This document shows positions 62,487 through 64,000 of a stretch of DNA of 64,000 nucleotides, one piece after another (the first letter of the stretch is position 1; each line of letters opens with the position of its first letter). The notes beneath the pieces were generated by a model. That model was not told where the DNA came from. It saw nothing but the letters and a program-made list of their open reading frames with translations, and made no database searches. The DNA comes from Belnapia mucosa (GTDB lineage: Bacteria; Pseudomonadota; Alphaproteobacteria; Acetobacterales; Acetobacteraceae). The stretch lies in NCBI RefSeq assembly GCF_016775475.1, contig NZ_JAEUXJ010000003.1, forward strand, positions 419,033 through 483,032, given 5' to 3'. The position numbers were made by a program, and so were the translations under genes.

Positions 62487-63914
62487 ATGCTATGGGACGC
62501 CCTGCCCGATGCGCTGCTGCTCGCGCGCATCCAGTTCGCCTTTACCGTCACCTTCCACTTCCTCTTTCCCGCCCTGACCATCGGGCTGGCCAGCTACCTG
62601 ACGGTGCTGGAGGGGCTGTGGCTCTGGACCGGACGGGCCGCCTATCTCGATCTCTTCCGCTACTGGCTGAAGGTCTTCGCCGTGAACTTCGCCATGGGCG
62701 TCGTCTCCGGCATCGTCCTCTCCTACCAGTTCGGGACCAATTGGTCGGTCTTCTCCGACCGCACCGGGCCGGTCCTCGGCCCCCTGCTGGGCTATGAGGT
62801 GCTGACGGCCTTCTTCCTGGAGGCAGGCTTCCTCGGGGTGATGCTGTTCGGCCTCGGGCGCGTCGGGCGCGGGCTGCATTTCGCGGCGACCGCGTTGGTC
62901 GCGATCGGCACGCTGATCTCGGGCTTCTGGATCCTCTCGGCCAATTCCTGGATGCAGACGCCGGCGGGCTTCACGATCGGGCCGGATGGGCGCTTCCTGC
63001 CGGCGGATTGGTGGGAGATCGTCTTCAACCCCTCCTTCCCCTTCCGCTATCTCCACACGATCACCGGCGCCTATCTGACCACGGCGATGATCGTCGGCGC
63101 GGCTGGCGCCTTCCACCTGCTGCGCGATCGCGGCAACGAGCGGGCGCGCATCATGTTCTCCATGGCGATGTGGATGGCGGCGACGGTCGCGCCGGCCCAG
63201 GCCTTCTTCGGCGACATGCAGGGGCTCTGGGCGCTGCACTACCAGCCGCAGAAGGTGGCTGCGATGGAAGGGCATTGGGAGACGCAGCGCGGCGCCCCGC
63301 TGATCCTGTTCGGCCTGCCCGACATGGCGCGGGAGGAGACGCGGATGCGGGTCGAGATTCCCTATCTCGGCAGCCTGATCCTCCGCCACAGCCTGGATGG
63401 CGAGATCCGCGGCCTCAAGGATTTCCCGCCCGACCAGCGGCCGACCAATGTCCCGCTGGTCTTCTGGTCCTTCCGCATCATGGTCGGCCTCGGCTGCCTG
63501 ATGATCGCGCTCGGCCTCGCCTCGCTCTGGCTGCGCTGGCGCCGGCGGCTTTACGAGACGGAGTGGTTCCAGCGCTGGACGGTGGCGATGGCGCCTTCCG
63601 GGCTGATCGCCGTGACCTTCGGCTGGATCACCACCGAGGCGGGGCGGCAACCCTATACCGTCTATGGGCTGATGCGGACGGCCGAGAGCGTCAGCCCGAT
63701 CGCGGCGCCGGCCGTCGCGGCCTCGCTCGCGGCCTTCGTCGTGGTCTATTGCTGCGTCTTCGGCGCCGGGATCTGGTACCTGTTCCGGCTGCTGGGCCAG
63801 CCGCCGCTGCCGCAGGAGGCGGGGCCGCGCGAGGATCAGCCGATCCGCACTGCCGGCATCACCCCGGCGCCTTCCGCCCAGCGTCTGTCCCCGAAGCCGG
63901 AGCGCGTGGGATGA
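62487..63914 (+). CDS. cydA: Cytochrome bd ubiquinol oxidase subunit I
   Basis: 475 residues and about nine membrane helices. Likely haem ligands His24 (VTFHFLFPALTIG) and His190 (FRYLHTITGAY), acidic proton-channel residues Glu104 and Glu112 (GYEVLTAFFLEAGFLG), and the conserved GWITTEAGRQPYTVYG. The quinol loop is short, without the long E. coli insertion, so this is the CIO-like subgroup, often cyanide-tolerant. It reduces oxygen with quinol at high affinity. Coupled to cydB by ATGA. Confidence 0.95.
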   Translation: MLWDALPDALLLARIQFAFTVTFHFLFPALTIGLASYLTVLEGLWLWTGRAAYLDLFRYWLKVFAVNFAMGVVSGIVLSYQFGTNWSVFSDRTGPVLGPLLGYEVLTAFFLEAGFLGVMLFGLGRVGRGLHFAATALVAIGTLISGFWILSANSWMQTPAGFTIGPDGRFLPADWWEIVFNPSFPFRYLHTITGAYLTTAMIVGAAGAFHLLRDRGNERARIMFSMAMWMAATVAPAQAFFGDMQGLWALHYQPQKVAAMEGHWETQRGAPLILFGLPDMAREETRMRVEIPYLGSLILRHSLDGEIRGLKDFPPDQRPTNVPLVFWSFRIMVGLGCLMIALGLASLWLRWRRRLYETEWFQRWTVAMAPSGLIAVTFGWITTEAGRQPYTVYGLMRTAESVSPIAAPAVAASLAAFVVVYCCVFGAGIWYLFRLLGQPPLPQEAGPREDQPIRTAGITPAPSAQRLSPKPERVG

Positions 63915-64000
63915 GCGCCGAGACCATCGCCACGATCTGGGCCTTCCTGATCGCCACCGCCGTCTTCCTCTATGTCTGCATGGATGGCTTCGACCTTGGC
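63911..64000 (+). CDS. cydB: Cytochrome bd oxidase subunit II, N-terminal part (runs off window)
   Basis: First 30 residues only, in frame to the end of the window: TIWAFLIATAVFLYVCMDGFDLG is the diagnostic CydB start (first helix then DGFDLG). The ATG overlaps the cydA stop (ATGA). The rest lies outside. Confidence 0.93.
   Translation, partial: MSAETIATIWAFLIATAVFLYVCMDGFDLG

Overview
The window is very GC-rich (clearly above 65 % by eye), densely packed chromosomal DNA. It most resembles an alphaproteobacterium of the Acetobacteraceae (Roseomonas-like) with a photosynthesis gene cluster. Pointers are bchO beside crtI-crtB, the ispH-thrB-rnhA order, a divergent MJ0042 zinc-ribbon gene beside ftsEX, DUF3422, DUF2125 and DUF1178 proteins, and solitary TctC-type binding proteins. 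The genus is an inference. I saw no rRNA, tRNA, CRISPR array, insertion sequence or phage gene, and no gene-free stretch longer than 300 bases.

Layout. 1-6.6 kb: edge of a photosynthesis gene cluster (partial bchO, a DUF3422 membrane protein, a frameshifted hydrolase, crtI, crtB, a small membrane protein). 6.6-8.4 kb: small membrane protein, serine hydrolase, small exported protein. 8.5-15.4 kb: glycolate oxidase glcD-glcE and glcF, split by an inserted block of an OpgC-type membrane acyltransferase and two SGNH-fold proteins, the second with a decayed active site. 15.4-20.5 kb: YihY/BrkB membrane protein, TctC protein, orphan OmpR-type regulator, solitary DEVH helicase. 20.5-24.6 kb: AraC regulator with DUF2000 protein, HAD dehalogenase, small coupled protein, exported hydrolase, cupin, Nudix hydrolase. 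24.6-29.3 kb: glycine cleavage operon gcvT-gcvH-gcvP behind a tandem glycine riboswitch. 29.3-32.4 kb: lipoprotein and ispH-thrB-rnhA. 32.4-43.4 kb: one tightly coupled eight-gene chemosensory operon. 43.5-47.9 kb: DUF1178, grxC, comF, multi-rhodanese protein, rlmB. 47.9-50.7 kb: hydratase, small protein, LysE-type exporter, TctC protein. 50.8-56.7 kb: acyl-CoA metabolism (CoA-transferase A/B, hydratase/dehydrogenase fusion, two acyl-CoA dehydrogenases). 56.7-60.2 kb: zinc-ribbon protein, ftsE-ftsX, YdcF-like protein, PlsC-type acyltransferase. 60.2-64 kb: DnaA-box-bearing gap, ChaC-like protein, DUF2125 protein, ACT-like small protein, and cydA with the start of cydB.

The most distinctive locus is the chemosensory operon (cheW-cheR/TPR-cheW-mcp-cheA/REC-cheB-hybrid kinase-hybrid kinase). 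It has no CheY, CheZ, CheD or flagellar gene. Its parts match the alternative-function class (Pseudomonas Wsp, Rhodospirillum centenum Che3). Its outputs, however, are two hybrid histidine kinases, one with a tandem receiver whose second copy has lost the phospho-acceptor aspartate. The second locus to follow up is the OpgC/SGNH block inside the glycolate oxidase genes, a candidate envelope-glycan acyl-modification cassette.
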